Below are positions 43,806 through 52,327 of a stretch of 64,000 nucleotides of DNA, piece by piece. The position numbers were made by a program, and so were the translations under genes. Position 1 is the stretch's first letter. Every line of letters starts with the position of its first letter. The stretch is from Kamptonema formosum PCC 6407. Its GTDB lineage: Bacteria > Cyanobacteriota > Cyanobacteriia > Cyanobacteriales > Microcoleaceae. The notes below the pieces were generated by a model. The model was given only the letters and a program-made list of their open reading frames with translations. It was not told where the DNA came from and searched no databases. Location of the stretch: assembly GCF_000332155.1 (NCBI RefSeq), contig NZ_KB235898.1, forward strand, positions 124,001-188,000, in the 5' to 3' direction.

Positions 43806-43871
43806 CTGAAGATCGAGTTAGTTATTCTTTTTTCTCGCAAATGTTAATAATTCCTGGCGAATAGAATTCGC

Positions 43872-43973
43872 GACTACACAAACGAAGTCCGCCTGCGCGG
43901 ACTGAAAATTGAGTCAGAGAATAGAACCCGCGCAGGCGGGTTTTATCTGGGTAGCTGCGGTTTTAACCGCCGC
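43872..43973. repeat. Dispersed CCGCGCAGGCGG element, two head-to-head copies
   Basis: The minus-strand copy at about 43870-43902 (TACACAAACGAAGTCCGCC) faces a plus-strand copy at about 43923-43973 (ACCCGCGCAGGCGGGT). Forward copies are at 47453-47499 and 48659-48705. The element lies upstream of coaBC and provides the apparent first 28 codons of an overlong frame. Confidence 0.6.
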
Positions 43974-43992
43974 GTCAATAATTCCTGGTAGT

Positions 43993-45195
43993 ATGAATGG
44001 CAGAAGAATTTTAATTGGGATTAGTGGCGGTATTGCGGCTTATAAAGTCTGCGAAGTGGTTTCAACTTTGGCTAAGTCAGGTGCCCAGGTGAGGGTAATT
44101 CTCACTGATTCGGCCCAAGAGTTTATTACGCCTTTGAGTGTGGCTACTTTGTCTCGCCATTCTGCTTATACGGATGGCGATTTTTGGCAACCCACACACT
44201 CGCGCCCGCTACATATTGAGTTAGGAGAATGGGCAGAAATTTTCGTTATTGCGCCTCTGACGGCTAATACTTTGGCGAAGTTGGCGGGGGGTTTTGCGAA
44301 TAATTTGCTGACTAATGTTGTGCTGGCTTCTCGGTGTCCAATTCTGTTGGCCCCGGCGATGAATACGGATATGTGGGAACAGTTGGCGGTGCAGCGGAAT
44401 TGGCGGCAAGTATTGACAGATGAGCGTTTTTGTGGTATGGAGCCTGGTGCTGGGATTTTGGCTTGCGATCGCGTCGGTGCTGGTCGGATGGCGGAACCAA
44501 GTGAGATTTTAGCGCACATTGAATCGTTGCTGCATACTGGGGGCAAGCAAGATTTAAGGGGTAAGCGGGTGTTAATTAGTGCGGGAGGAACGCGGGAACA
44601 TCTCGACCCGGTGAGGTTTATCGGCAATCCTTCTAGCGGTAAAATGGGGATGGCTTTGGCTGTGGCGGCTTTGCATCGAGGGGCGGCAGTGACTTTGGTA
44701 CATAGTATAGATGAGAGGTTATTGCCCAGGGGAATTTTGAGAGCGATCGCAGTTGTGAGTGCTTTGGAAATGCGCGAGGCGATGCTGTCTTGTTTCCCGG
44801 AGGCGGATGTAACGGTGATGGCGGCGGCGGTGGCGGATGTGCGGCCGAGGGAGTATTTTAGTGAGAAGTTGCCTAAGCGATCGCTTCCTAGTTCTTTGCC
44901 TTTGGAACCCGTGCCGGATATTGTAGCTGAGTTGGGGAGTTTGAAGCAGCCCCATCAAAAACTGGTCGGATTTGCAGCACAAACTGGAGATATTGTCAAG
45001 CCTGCGTTGGAGAAGTTGGGAAGGAAGAAGTTAGATGCGATCGCGGCCAATCCAATTGATAAAATAGGTGCGGGTTTTAATAGCGATACTAATCAGGCAA
45101 TTTTGATTAATTGTCAGGGGCAACAACTAGAAATTCCACCTTGCAGCAAGTTAGAAATGGCCCACCATTTATTTGATTTTGTATTCGCAGAATAG
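43993..45195 (+). CDS. coaBC: Bifunctional phosphopantothenoylcysteine decarboxylase/synthetase
   Basis: A 400-residue CoA-biosynthesis enzyme. CoaC part (1-180): [13 protein letters not shown]-binding start, [10 protein letters not shown] active-site His, PAMNTDMW and the [15 protein letters not shown] flap with C158. CoaB part (about 190-400): [20 protein letters not shown] and [11 protein letters not shown], with KLDAIAANP near the end. It converts phosphopantothenate and cysteine to phosphopantetheine in the cytoplasm. The ATG at 43993 is chosen because a longer frame to 43909 is encoded by dispersed repeat and not conserved. A CRISPR-like repeat starts 2 bases after the stop. Confidence 0.95.
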   Translation: MNGRRILIGISGGIAAYKVCEVVSTLAKSGAQVRVILTDSAQEFITPLSVATLSRHSAYTDGDFWQPTHSRPLHIELGEWAEIFVIAPLTANTLAKLAGGFANNLLTNVVLASRCPILLAPAMNTDMWEQLAVQRNWRQVLTDERFCGMEPGAGILACDRVGAGRMAEPSEILAHIESLLHTGGKQDLRGKRVLISAGGTREHLDPVRFIGNPSSGKMGMALAVAALHRGAAVTLVHSIDERLLPRGILRAIAVVSALEMREAMLSCFPEADVTVMAAAVADVRPREYFSEKLPKRSLPSSLPLEPVPDIVAELGSLKQPHQKLVGFAAQTGDIVKPALEKLGRKKLDAIAANPIDKIGAGFNSDTNQAILINCQGQQLEIPPCSKLEMAHHLFDFVFAE

Positions 45196-45196
45196 A

Positions 45197-45300
45197 GTTT
45201 CCATTCAATTAGTTTCCCCAGAGAGTAGACATAAGTTGGCAAGCTCACTATCAGGAAATTTATCGTTTCTATTCAATTAGTTTTCCCAACGAGTGGGAAG
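45197..45300 (+). CRISPR. CRISPR-like remnant: two degenerate 36-base repeats and one 32-base spacer
   Basis: Repeat 1 (45197-45232) and repeat 2 (45265-45300) share the opening GTTTC and ATTCAATTAGTTT, then CCCA and GAGT, identical at about 28 of 36 positions. The spacer is 45233-45264 (32 bases). Repeat 2 has an internal dyad TTCCC...GGGAA; repeat 1 has partly lost it. Size and dyad fit a cyanobacterial CRISPR repeat, but there is no cas gene, leader or third repeat. It lies 2 bases after the coaBC stop. Confidence 0.4.
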
Positions 45301-45339
45301 CTAACCTTATTATCACACAGACAGGGCGAGATGTCCAAT

Positions 45340-45711
45340 TTAATCGCTCCCATCATTCGTAATAACAACTTTAGTCACTTCCTCAGTCATCAATTCATCA
45401 TCTTTAACTGTAACGGCCAACCTAAAACCTAAAGCATCCAGTAACTCAACAAAAGCATAAATTTCTGCACAACCACTCGCCGTCAGTAACTTGTCAAGTT
45501 TCTTATGTTTCAGTTGAGTTGAATCAGAAAGTTTATTCATTTTTGCATAAGCTTCAACAACATTTCTAAGTACCTTTGGCAGCAATTTAGGTTCATCACC
45601 GCCTTCTTGCAAAGTCACCTCAATATAACCCGCAGTTTCCTCCCAATTTTGGAGAGTTTCAATCAAAAATTCGTGGTAGCTTCTACTTGTTGGCATTTTG
45701 ACTGTTTGCAT
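45340..45711 (-). CDS. HigA-like antitoxin, copy 1
   Basis: A 123-residue protein beginning at ATG 45711 (the frame extends to 45741 inside the toxin gene). After SYHEFLIETLQNWE it has the addiction-module antidote pattern with an embedded HTH (LRNVVEAYAKMNKLSD, LLTASGCAEIYAFVELLDALGFRLAVTV). It should neutralise the toxin encoded just upstream and repress the shared promoter. Start overlaps the toxin 3' end by 29 bases. The second copy at 46117-46455 is closely related. Confidence 0.78.
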   Translation of the reverse strand: MQTVKMPTSRSYHEFLIETLQNWEETAGYIEVTLQEGGDEPKLLPKVLRNVVEAYAKMNKLSDSTQLKHKKLDKLLTASGCAEIYAFVELLDALGFRLAVTVKDDELMTEEVTKVVITNDGSD

Positions 45712-46027
45712 AATCTTCCCAATACTCCTTAGCTTTCTCAATATCTTGTTTTTGAGTCTTTTTATCTCCCCCTATTAGGAGAAGAACAATTGTTAATCCA
45801 ACTTGTCCAAAGTACACCCGATAACCAGGGCCATAGTCAATTCTCAGTTCAAATACTCCGTCTCCGACTGAAGAACTATCGCCCAAATTACCAAATTCAA
45901 CTCTGTCAAGCCTTGACTTAATTATAACTCTGGCTCTAGTATCTCGGAGCGAGTCATACCAATTCTCAAAAGGACTTGTTCCATCGGCTCTCAGGTAGTT
46001 CTCAATCTGTCTTGGTTGCACTTCCAT
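45683..46027 (-). CDS. HigB/RelE-like toxin, copy 1
   Basis: A 114-residue basic protein with the phage-type RelE/HigB pattern: FENWYDSLRDTRARVIIKSRLDRVEFGNLGD, GVFELRIDYGPGYRVYFGQ and LLLIGGDKKTQKQDIEKAKEYW. This family (HI1419 type) is a ribosome-dependent mRNA interferase in typical cases. It is the promoter-proximal gene of the pair, unlike many RelBE operons where the antitoxin is first. Its start follows CACTTCCATAATTTTACCGCACTCGC on the minus strand, nearly identical in copy 2. Confidence 0.8.
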   Translation of the reverse strand: MEVQPRQIENYLRADGTSPFENWYDSLRDTRARVIIKSRLDRVEFGNLGDSSSVGDGVFELRIDYGPGYRVYFGQVGLTIVLLLIGGDKKTQKQDIEKAKEYWEDYANSQNANK

Positions 46028-46116
46028 AATTTTACCGCACTCGCCGATTAATTTCTATAGAACCTGCCAGAAATTCAACCCCTAGCGGACGAATAAGAAT
46101 CACTGTAGTAGCAACT

Positions 46117-46455
46117 TTAGTCGATTCCCATTGTAAATTCATCTTCTTTAATCGTAACTGCCAGCCGGAAACCTAAAGCATCCAGCAATTCTACAAAACT
46201 GTAAATTTCTGCACAGCCACTCGCTGTCAGCATCTTGTCAAGATTCTCATGTTTCAATTTGGCTGAATCAGAAAGATTATTCATCCTCATCCGAGCTTCA
46301 ACCACTTTTCTGACTGCATTAGATAGCAGTGCAGGTTCAGGATCTTTTTCTTCCAAAATAGCCTCGATAAAGCTAGCAGCGTGTTCCGAATCTTTTAAAG
46401 ACTCAATCAGAAACTCGTCGTAGCTATCACTTTTAGGCATTTTCACTTTTTGCAT
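46117..46455 (-). CDS. HigA-like antitoxin, copy 2
   Basis: About 112 residues from ATG 46455, chosen over a frame to 46533. SYDEFLIESLKDSE opens the protein, and the HTH region reads VRKVVEARMRMNNLSD, LTASGCAEIYSFVELLDALGFRLAVTI, closely matching copy 1. The start overlaps toxin copy 2 by 23 bases. Confidence 0.78.
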   Translation of the reverse strand: MQKVKMPKSDSYDEFLIESLKDSEHAASFIEAILEEKDPEPALLSNAVRKVVEARMRMNNLSDSAKLKHENLDKMLTASGCAEIYSFVELLDALGFRLAVTIKEDEFTMGID

Positions 46456-46771
46456 AATCTTCCCAATACTCCTTAGCTTTCTCAATATCTTGTTGTTGCG
46501 TACTTTTATCACCGCCACAAAGGAGAAGTACAATAGTTTCTCCTATTTGTCCAAAATAGATCCGGTATCCTGGGCCATAATTAATTCTAAGTTCCCAGAC
46601 ACCTTCTCCTACCGATCGATAATCTCCCAGATTACCCAGAATAACTCGTTCAAGCCTTGCATCAATTTTAGCTTGAGCTTTCCCATCTCGCAAACAATTG
46701 TACCACTCTAAGAAAGGAATTTTGTCATCTGGTGTAATGTAACGTCGAATTTCTCTTGGTTGCACTTCCAT
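46433..46771 (-). CDS. HigB/RelE-like toxin, copy 2
   Basis: A 112-residue protein paralogous to the toxin at 45683: FLEWYNCLRDGKAQAKIDARLERVILGNLGD, GVWELRINYGPGYRIYFGQ, LLLCGGDKSTQQQDIEKAKEYWEDY. Two complete toxin-antitoxin copies in tandem, with nearly identical upstream sequence, show a duplication of the whole cassette rather than of a single gene. Differences along the length (about half the residues of the first third) show divergence since then. Confidence 0.8.
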   Translation of the reverse strand: MEVQPREIRRYITPDDKIPFLEWYNCLRDGKAQAKIDARLERVILGNLGDYRSVGEGVWELRINYGPGYRIYFGQIGETIVLLLCGGDKSTQQQDIEKAKEYWEDYAKSENA

Positions 46772-46917
46772 AATTTTACCGCACTCGCTCGCTAATTTCT
46801 ATAGTAGAGGCAATCCGCACCTATTCCTAAAACAAATCATACTTAAGAGAGAGGCATCTGAGTGATGATCGAGTAACTCTTAGTAGAGAAAAGTAAGATT
46901 CAAAAAAAGTCTCGCCA

Positions 46918-47391
46918 ATGAATGCAAAATTAATCGGGAAAGCAAATCTACTACTTAGCAGCCTAATAGTTAGCCTGGGAATGTACACCTTCCCAGCATC
47001 AGCACAGCAAGTCTCCAATGCTCAAGTTTCCGCACTCGTGGAAGCACTGCGACAAGCCGCACCGCCTAACTCTCCTAATGATGGAATGTACAGCCAATGG
47101 CAAATTTTACCAGGCAATATTCCCCGCTGGTCAAAATTATGTATTAAACAAGAATTAACACCCCAACAATTTGAGGCGGACACCGCAAAAGCGCGGTCAG
47201 TTGTTACCTGTATAGTGGGCGATACTCTGCGCGATGAATATAAAGCTAGCGGTAACAATGAATTATCAGCAGTACGTCGTTCAGCTTGTTGGTGGATGAC
47301 TGGAAAATCGACAGCTTGTAGCAGCGGTGACACCGCTACCTATGTCCAAAAAGTTGTCAATTTTTATCAGCAACAACGGAAAAAAAGTTGA
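46918..47391 (+). CDS. Exported small protein of unknown function
   Basis: A 157-residue protein with a signal peptide (hydrophobic about 9-23, cleavage at ASA-Q near 30). The mature part of about 127 residues has four cysteines (LCIKQELTPQQFEAD, VVTCIVGDTL, RSACWWMTGKSTACSSGD), probably two disulphides, and is alpha-helical. I do not recognise a family. It is likely periplasmic or secreted. No partner genes. Confidence 0.55.
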   Translation: MNAKLIGKANLLLSSLIVSLGMYTFPASAQQVSNAQVSALVEALRQAAPPNSPNDGMYSQWQILPGNIPRWSKLCIKQELTPQQFEADTAKARSVVTCIVGDTLRDEYKASGNNELSAVRRSACWWMTGKSTACSSGDTATYVQKVVNFYQQQRKKS

Positions 47392-47452
47392 ACTCAAAGG
47401 CTAATTTAGTAATCTGGATAACTGGAGTACCTGTGATACCCCTTTATTCCTT

Positions 47453-47499
47453 AGTCCGCGTAGGCGGACTTTGTTTGTGTAGTAGCGATTTCAATCGCC
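47453..47499 (+). repeat. Dispersed CCGCGTAGGCGG element
   Basis: Reads AGTCCGCGTAGGCGGACT, then TTGTTTGTGTAGTAGCGATT and TCAATCGCC. The copy at 48659-48705 differs at one or two positions and has the same orientation; the two flank the Rieske oxygenase gene. Confidence 0.75.
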
Positions 47500-47530
47500 A
47501 AATAATAAACATAATAAACGGGGTATAAAA

Positions 47531-48583
47531 CTACTTTTCAACTTGACTCCTCATCAACCGCTGTACGCTTACCAAAGCCCGATTTAATTCATAACCTTTG
47601 CGTTCAGCATTCTGCAAATAAGCCTGCTGTTCCTCCTCAATCATCTGCACATCTTGACGCACCAAACCATCTAATAACTTTTGAGCCGCACCAAACAAAC
47701 TATCCTTCACAAATCGACGGAATCTCATAGGCAATTTATGCAAACGCCAAAAGGCATTTAATGATGTAAAATGAATCAAATAAGCCTTAGTTGCAGTAGC
47801 GCTAATTGGGCAAACTAAACAGTAAATCTTAAAGTCTTTGCCTAAAGTTGAAACCCAGTGCGGATAAACATAACTTACATCGAGCGGTTCTGGATGGAGG
47901 CGACGCAAAGCCGGGAAAAATAACTGAGAAATCGACCAAATTTTATCAATTTTGTAATAGCTTTGAGCTTGATAGTGAGCATCTACTCTATCAGCATCTT
48001 CATCCAAATCTTGTAACACCGGCTCTGCCCAAGCTTGCCAGTCTTGATGCAAATGTCCGTGATACATATCCATCAAATTTTCAATTAAAAACGAATAGTG
48101 AGCCTGACAGTTAATAACTGAAACTGTGGCAATATAGTTGATATGTTCCCACTCCGGTAAACCTAACAGAGAAACTTGTTCTGCTTTAGTTTCGTCCCCT
48201 GGAAATAGCCAGATAAAACCGTCTTGTTCTTTAACTGGAAAAGAGCGAATTTTGCAGCTAGGCAACTTTTGATTATCTGCTAAATAATCGACTTCTGCAC
48301 ATTCACCGCTAGCATTAAAACGCCATCCATGATAGGCACATTCTAGCAAATCCCCTTTAACTTGACCGTGACTAAGTTTAACTTGTCGGTGAGGACATCT
48401 ATCTTCCAATGCGCGAATTTCCTCTGTATTATCTCGATAAATAACTATCGGTTGATTCCAAAGAATAACAGCTATAGGTTGAGTTTTAACCTCGTTACTT
48501 CGCGCAACTACATACCAGAAATTGTAGTTAATACCTAACTGGCGAATATGATTATTTTGAGTAGTCAAAGTTGGAGACTGCAT
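47531..48583 (-). CDS. Rieske [2Fe-2S] oxygenase, possible CruH-like enzyme
   Basis: A 350-residue oxygenase. The Rieske domain holds DRCPHRQVKLSHG and CAYHGWRF (CxH...CxxH). The catalytic domain has LIENLMDMYHGHLH, giving the D-x2-H-x3-H type mononuclear iron ligand set. This architecture fits the PAO/CAO group of Rieske oxygenases. Next to it, on the same strand 192 bases upstream, is a CruE-like aromatic-carotenoid enzyme, and in Synechococcus the synechoxanthin pathway uses CruE and a C-18 oxidase CruH. Assigning CruH here rests on neighbourhood and on being a Rieske oxygenase, so alternatives remain. It is flanked by direct repeat copies. Confidence 0.7.
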   Translation of the reverse strand: MQSPTLTTQNNHIRQLGINYNFWYVVARSNEVKTQPIAVILWNQPIVIYRDNTEEIRALEDRCPHRQVKLSHGQVKGDLLECAYHGWRFNASGECAEVDYLADNQKLPSCKIRSFPVKEQDGFIWLFPGDETKAEQVSLLGLPEWEHINYIATVSVINCQAHYSFLIENLMDMYHGHLHQDWQAWAEPVLQDLDEDADRVDAHYQAQSYYKIDKIWSISQLFFPALRRLHPEPLDVSYVYPHWVSTLGKDFKIYCLVCPISATATKAYLIHFTSLNAFWRLHKLPMRFRRFVKDSLFGAAQKLLDGLVRQDVQMIEEEQQAYLQNAERKGYELNRALVSVQRLMRSQVEK

Positions 48584-48658
48584 TATTAGTTGTTAGTTGT
48601 TAGTTGTTGTTATCATGTTGAGGCAATAAATCGGATTTCTTTACATAATTCCTGATTT

Positions 48659-48705
48659 AGTCCGCGCAGGCGGACTTTGTTTGTGTAGTAGCGATTTCAA
48701 TCGCC
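48659..48705 (+). repeat. Dispersed CCGCGCAGGCGG element
   Basis: Second forward copy flanking the Rieske oxygenase, sharing GGACTTTGTTTGTGTAGTAG and the following GCGATTTCAATCGCC with the copy at 47453. Confidence 0.75.
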
Positions 48706-48728
48706 GAATGATTAAGGAAGGATCTAAC

Positions 48729-48770
48729 AGTTAACCGTTAACTGTTAACAGTTAACAGTTAACAGTTAAC
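48729..48770 (+). repeat. TTAACAG heptamer repeat
   Basis: About six GTTAACA/GTTAACT units immediately downstream of the CruE-like gene stop. Same heptamer as at 774. Confidence 0.8.
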
Positions 48771-48775
48771 AAAAA

Positions 48776-50725
48776 TTAGATTTTCAAGAACCCCTCTGGA
48801 TTCACAGTTAGGAGAGTTCGCCTTTGCAATCCCTCCTGATGTATAATCTCATTAGCTGCTAGCAAACCACTGCTAACTGCCCTTTCCATTAAACCACAAG
48901 GAAATGGCATTTTAACCCAATCGCCAGCAAACAAAAGATTAGGCACATTGCAAGAAGTTTGGGGACGTTCCGCATAACTTCCTGGTGGATAACCGGAAAA
49001 ATTCTTTTGATTAACCAGTTCCCGATGTAACATATTGGCTGCTTTTAGTGAGGGTACAATTTCATAGAGTTCTTCCTCAAAAGTAGCCAGCAAAACCTGC
49101 TGATTTGGGAATTTTTTCTCCTTGTAACAGTAAGCGTGTAATTCGACAACACTACCGCCAGTCTGCTGATGCCACTCGATAAATTGATCTTGAATTCGAT
49201 GGTAAAGGGTAATGCTGTCGGTTAGTTGATAACCGGAAAGGGAAGTAAAGTTACTGTGTTCCCATTCAAAATCTCGGTCAAACCAGAAGCGAGCAACAGC
49301 AAATGGATCTGCCAAGTTCAACTTTTCTATCTGACTTTGTACTGACTGATTTACATCACCACTCATTAAAGTAAATAGGTGTTGCACCCCTGGCACATCA
49401 GTAGCAAAAACATAGTAATCAGCCTGCACTGTTTCTTGAGAGTTGGGAACAGAATTTTTATTGACAGCCGCTAATAATTGTAACTCATCTTGCTGCCGCT
49501 CCACCACTTTAAAACGCGGTAAATCCCTTCGAGCTGGCCCCGCTATAACTCGTCCTTCAGTATCAAAAATTGCTCCGTGACAAGGACAATGAAATTTACC
49601 GTCATCCTCTCGCTTAACCGTACAACCTTGGTGAGTACAGGTGAGAGAAATTGCCTCTTTTCCATTCGCTGTGGTGGCAAATACGCGATCTCCTGCTCCG
49701 AAATATTCCGTAGCCGAACCATCATTAAGGAAAGAGTTTTTCTGTACCCAAAAAGGTACATTACTCTGGACATTTCCTACTTGATAGCTCAAAGCGTCAA
49801 TCTTACCATTTTTGCAGTTAATGGCGGTGATAGCGACATCACTTAATACTTTTCCGCCTTTACTTGCAATTGCCTTAGCAATAGGGTTAACTAAACTTGT
49901 ACCCATATCTTGCCGCGTACCGTTGAAGGCCAAACCCTCTGGATTGCCAAAAAAATAGAAGTGAAAAAATTGCATTAATTCTCCCACGCTCAATCGATCG
50001 GGAGCATTGAGGCTAGACTTAGCAAAGGGTAGAAAATACAAGTCATAAAGCCCTCGCGGAAACTCATCTTTTACCCAGTCAGCAACGGATATATTATCGA
50101 GTCGCTGAAAACTTTTCTGAGCTTGGAAGCCGCCAATTTCTCTAAAAACTTCCCAGTGAGCAGGTTTGGTGAGATCGATTCCCCAGCGCAAACGGTTGGG
50201 AGAGGCTACGGCTAAATCCACTACATTCCAGGGAAAAGCTGAATGGTTGGGACGGAATACTTCCGGCTTGTATTTGCCATCTCGAAAGACCACAGCGTAG
50301 GATTCTAAAGAAAGAAAATTATCGGTAATTTTCAGTTCTTTAACTAGGCTATTGAGGTTATAATATTGAGGGAAGAAACCGTGAAATCCGTGTTCCATCA
50401 TAAAAGTTTCGTTGCCGACTTGGATCGGCCAACTGGCGATTTTGCCTCCGAGTTGAGGCGATCGCTCCAAAAGCGTCACGGTAAAACCCCTCTGAGAAAG
50501 TTCGTAGGCACTGGCGAGCCCAGCTAAGCCAGCGCCAACAACCACAACGCTTGTGGGGCGATTCAGGAGTCGTGGCAAGTTCAAACTATCTTGCTGAAAA
50601 ACGGCTGGCTGCGGCTTTGAGAAGCGGGAGTAGCCCAGCAATCCTCCGGCGGCACTCACACCGAGCAATTTCAGGGCTGTCCGTCGAGAAACTGGTTGCG
50701 ATCGCAGTGAATTGAATTGACTCAT
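48776..50725 (-). CDS. cruE: Tat-exported FAD/Rieske carotenoid desaturase/methyltransferase, CruE-like
   Basis: A 649-residue protein with a Tat signal (SRRTALKLLG, then a hydrophobic stretch to about 34). VVVVGAGLAGLASAYELSQRG is the FAD-binding motif of the carotene desaturase/CrtU group. An internal Rieske insert (about 362-415) reads CTHQGCTVKR and FHCPCHGAIF (CxH...CxxH), which is rare among flavoproteins. The C-terminus has LFAGDWVKMPFPCGLMERAV, the usual FAD-closing motif. CrtU-type enzymes turn beta-carotene into aromatic carotenoids; a Rieske-containing version is seen in cyanobacterial CruE, which makes isorenieratene for synechoxanthin. Tat export suggests assembly with Fe-S already in place. 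Residues after about 640 are short. Confidence 0.7.
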   Translation of the reverse strand: MSQFNSLRSQPVSRRTALKLLGVSAAGGLLGYSRFSKPQPAVFQQDSLNLPRLLNRPTSVVVVGAGLAGLASAYELSQRGFTVTLLERSPQLGGKIASWPIQVGNETFMMEHGFHGFFPQYYNLNSLVKELKITDNFLSLESYAVVFRDGKYKPEVFRPNHSAFPWNVVDLAVASPNRLRWGIDLTKPAHWEVFREIGGFQAQKSFQRLDNISVADWVKDEFPRGLYDLYFLPFAKSSLNAPDRLSVGELMQFFHFYFFGNPEGLAFNGTRQDMGTSLVNPIAKAIASKGGKVLSDVAITAINCKNGKIDALSYQVGNVQSNVPFWVQKNSFLNDGSATEYFGAGDRVFATTANGKEAISLTCTHQGCTVKREDDGKFHCPCHGAIFDTEGRVIAGPARRDLPRFKVVERQQDELQLLAAVNKNSVPNSQETVQADYYVFATDVPGVQHLFTLMSGDVNQSVQSQIEKLNLADPFAVARFWFDRDFEWEHSNFTSLSGYQLTDSITLYHRIQDQFIEWHQQTGGSVVELHAYCYKEKKFPNQQVLLATFEEELYEIVPSLKAANMLHRELVNQKNFSGYPPGSYAERPQTSCNVPNLLFAGDWVKMPFPCGLMERAVSSGLLAANEIIHQEGLQRRTLLTVNPEGFLKI

Positions 50726-50980
50726 CAGCAGTACAGATTAACAGCGTCACGTTAAATGGGTAACAGACAATACGCCCAGACCGATCTTTGATGGCATAGG
50801 TCTTAGAGTATCAAGAAACCCTTAATCAGATTAACGTTGAGTGAGCTTTCTTGCAGCGGCCGATGGGCAGTTTGGAGGCAATTTACTCGCGATCGCGGTT
50901 TTATCAAAAAACTGACTGCAAGCCCATTGGCAATAGCTGCCTGGGATAAACGCTGTCTATTCTCACAATCCGCGTTACGA

Positions 50981-52270
50981 TTAACTCTTTAATCGTTGAT
51001 TTAATTTCTGAATCTTCCTAGCAAAATATTCTTGCTTGTGATTCAACTGTTTAGCAACTTCTAACCCTCTTTGATAGGCAGCTAAAGCTTCGGAGTAAGC
51101 CTTCAACTCCATATAAACTTGACCAATTCGATCGTAAGTTTCCATTACCCCATACAGATTGTAAGACTGCTGCTCGACAGTCAACTGCACTTGATAAATC
51201 TTCAAAGCGGCATCCCACTGTTTTTGCGAACGGTAGAGTTTTGCCATTTTTTCCAAAGCTTCGCTAGCCACAGCAAATTGTTGAACCACCAAGGCTGAGG
51301 CATAAGCTTCTTGATAGTATTGATTTGCTAAATTCAGTTGACCGAGCACTTCGTAATTAGAGGCAATCTCCATTTTTAAAGGAGGAACCGCCTTAAGATT
51401 TTGCTGGCTCAAATATAGGGAAGTTAATTTTTCCCTAGCCGCGATCGCTTGCAAAGGTTTTCGCGACTGCTCGTACATATAAGCCAACTGTTTAAGCGAT
51501 TCCTCTTCAGTAGGAGCAGGTACAGGTATCGCCGTCGTAGTCGTACCATTACCAGACTCAGATGGGTTACGATTTGGTACGGTGGGATCGACCACAAACA
51601 AATCGCGATGATCCTGAATTAAAGCTGCTAATTCCTCATAGACACCAGCCGCTTTTTCGTAGCTAAACCAATTAGCATGAAGTTGTGCGATCGTCCTCAA
51701 AGTTTGCGCTTCTGTTAGTATCTCCGAGCGCGATCGCGCCCCCTCTAAAATTTTCTGATAAACTTCCACTGCTGGCCCTTTTGCCCGCACCTGTTGAAAA
51801 GCCAAACCCAGTCCTTGCAACAACTCGGCATTCACAGGAGATTCAGACAAAACTTCCTTTTGAATAGCTTGTAACCGCTGGGTAATAAACTGCAACTCAA
51901 GCTGCTGACTCCGATCCCAAGCAACTTTACCAACCCGACTTAGCGCTTCTACTTCCGCCGCCGGGCCCAGATAACGTCGCAACCGCAATTCCCGATTCCA
52001 AATTTCAAAAGCTCCTGGCGTATCCGCAGCTTGCAGCTTAGCGATCGCCTCTAAGTTTAACCGATCCAGAGCCGCCGCCAATTCTTGACTTTGCTCTGGA
52101 TCGAGATTTTCACCTTTTTTAGGAGGTGTAGGCAGCAGGGGATCGGGTGTGGTAATCTCAAGCGGATTGGGAGAAAATTGATCCAAGGTGGGTTGATTAG
52201 TTTGGCCGTTAGCAACAGAACCAGCGCACAACCATAAAGAAAACAAGGTAAAACTTGCCACGCGAACCAT
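50981..52270 (-). CDS. Exported TPR protein
   Basis: About 429 residues from ATG 52270 (a frame back to 52318 adds 16 residues and overlaps the divergent gene). Signal peptide about 1-24 (VANGQ). After a Pro-rich segment (about 30-60) come helix pairs with the TPR pattern: LEIWNRELRLRRYLGPAAEVEAL, AVEVYQKILEGA, YYQEAYASALVVQQ, ALKIYQVQLTV, LAAYQRGLEVAKQ. About 8-9 repeats. It should sit in the periplasm or outside and bind protein partners. Divergent from the phytase-like gene with a 57-base gap. Confidence 0.75.
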   Translation of the reverse strand: MVRVASFTLFSLWLCAGSVANGQTNQPTLDQFSPNPLEITTPDPLLPTPPKKGENLDPEQSQELAAALDRLNLEAIAKLQAADTPGAFEIWNRELRLRRYLGPAAEVEALSRVGKVAWDRSQQLELQFITQRLQAIQKEVLSESPVNAELLQGLGLAFQQVRAKGPAVEVYQKILEGARSRSEILTEAQTLRTIAQLHANWFSYEKAAGVYEELAALIQDHRDLFVVDPTVPNRNPSESGNGTTTTAIPVPAPTEEESLKQLAYMYEQSRKPLQAIAAREKLTSLYLSQQNLKAVPPLKMEIASNYEVLGQLNLANQYYQEAYASALVVQQFAVASEALEKMAKLYRSQKQWDAALKIYQVQLTVEQQSYNLYGVMETYDRIGQVYMELKAYSEALAAYQRGLEVAKQLNHKQEYFARKIQKLNQRLKS

Positions 52271-52327
52271 TGCGTTACCACGACACCAAAGCCATTTCTG
52301 AACCGTCACATCTTGCATATCAAAACA

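Noticed and set aside
43909-43992. Upstream extension of coaBC
   Set aside because: Encoded by the CCGCGCAGGCGG dispersed element; the conserved FMN-binding start begins just after ATG 43993.
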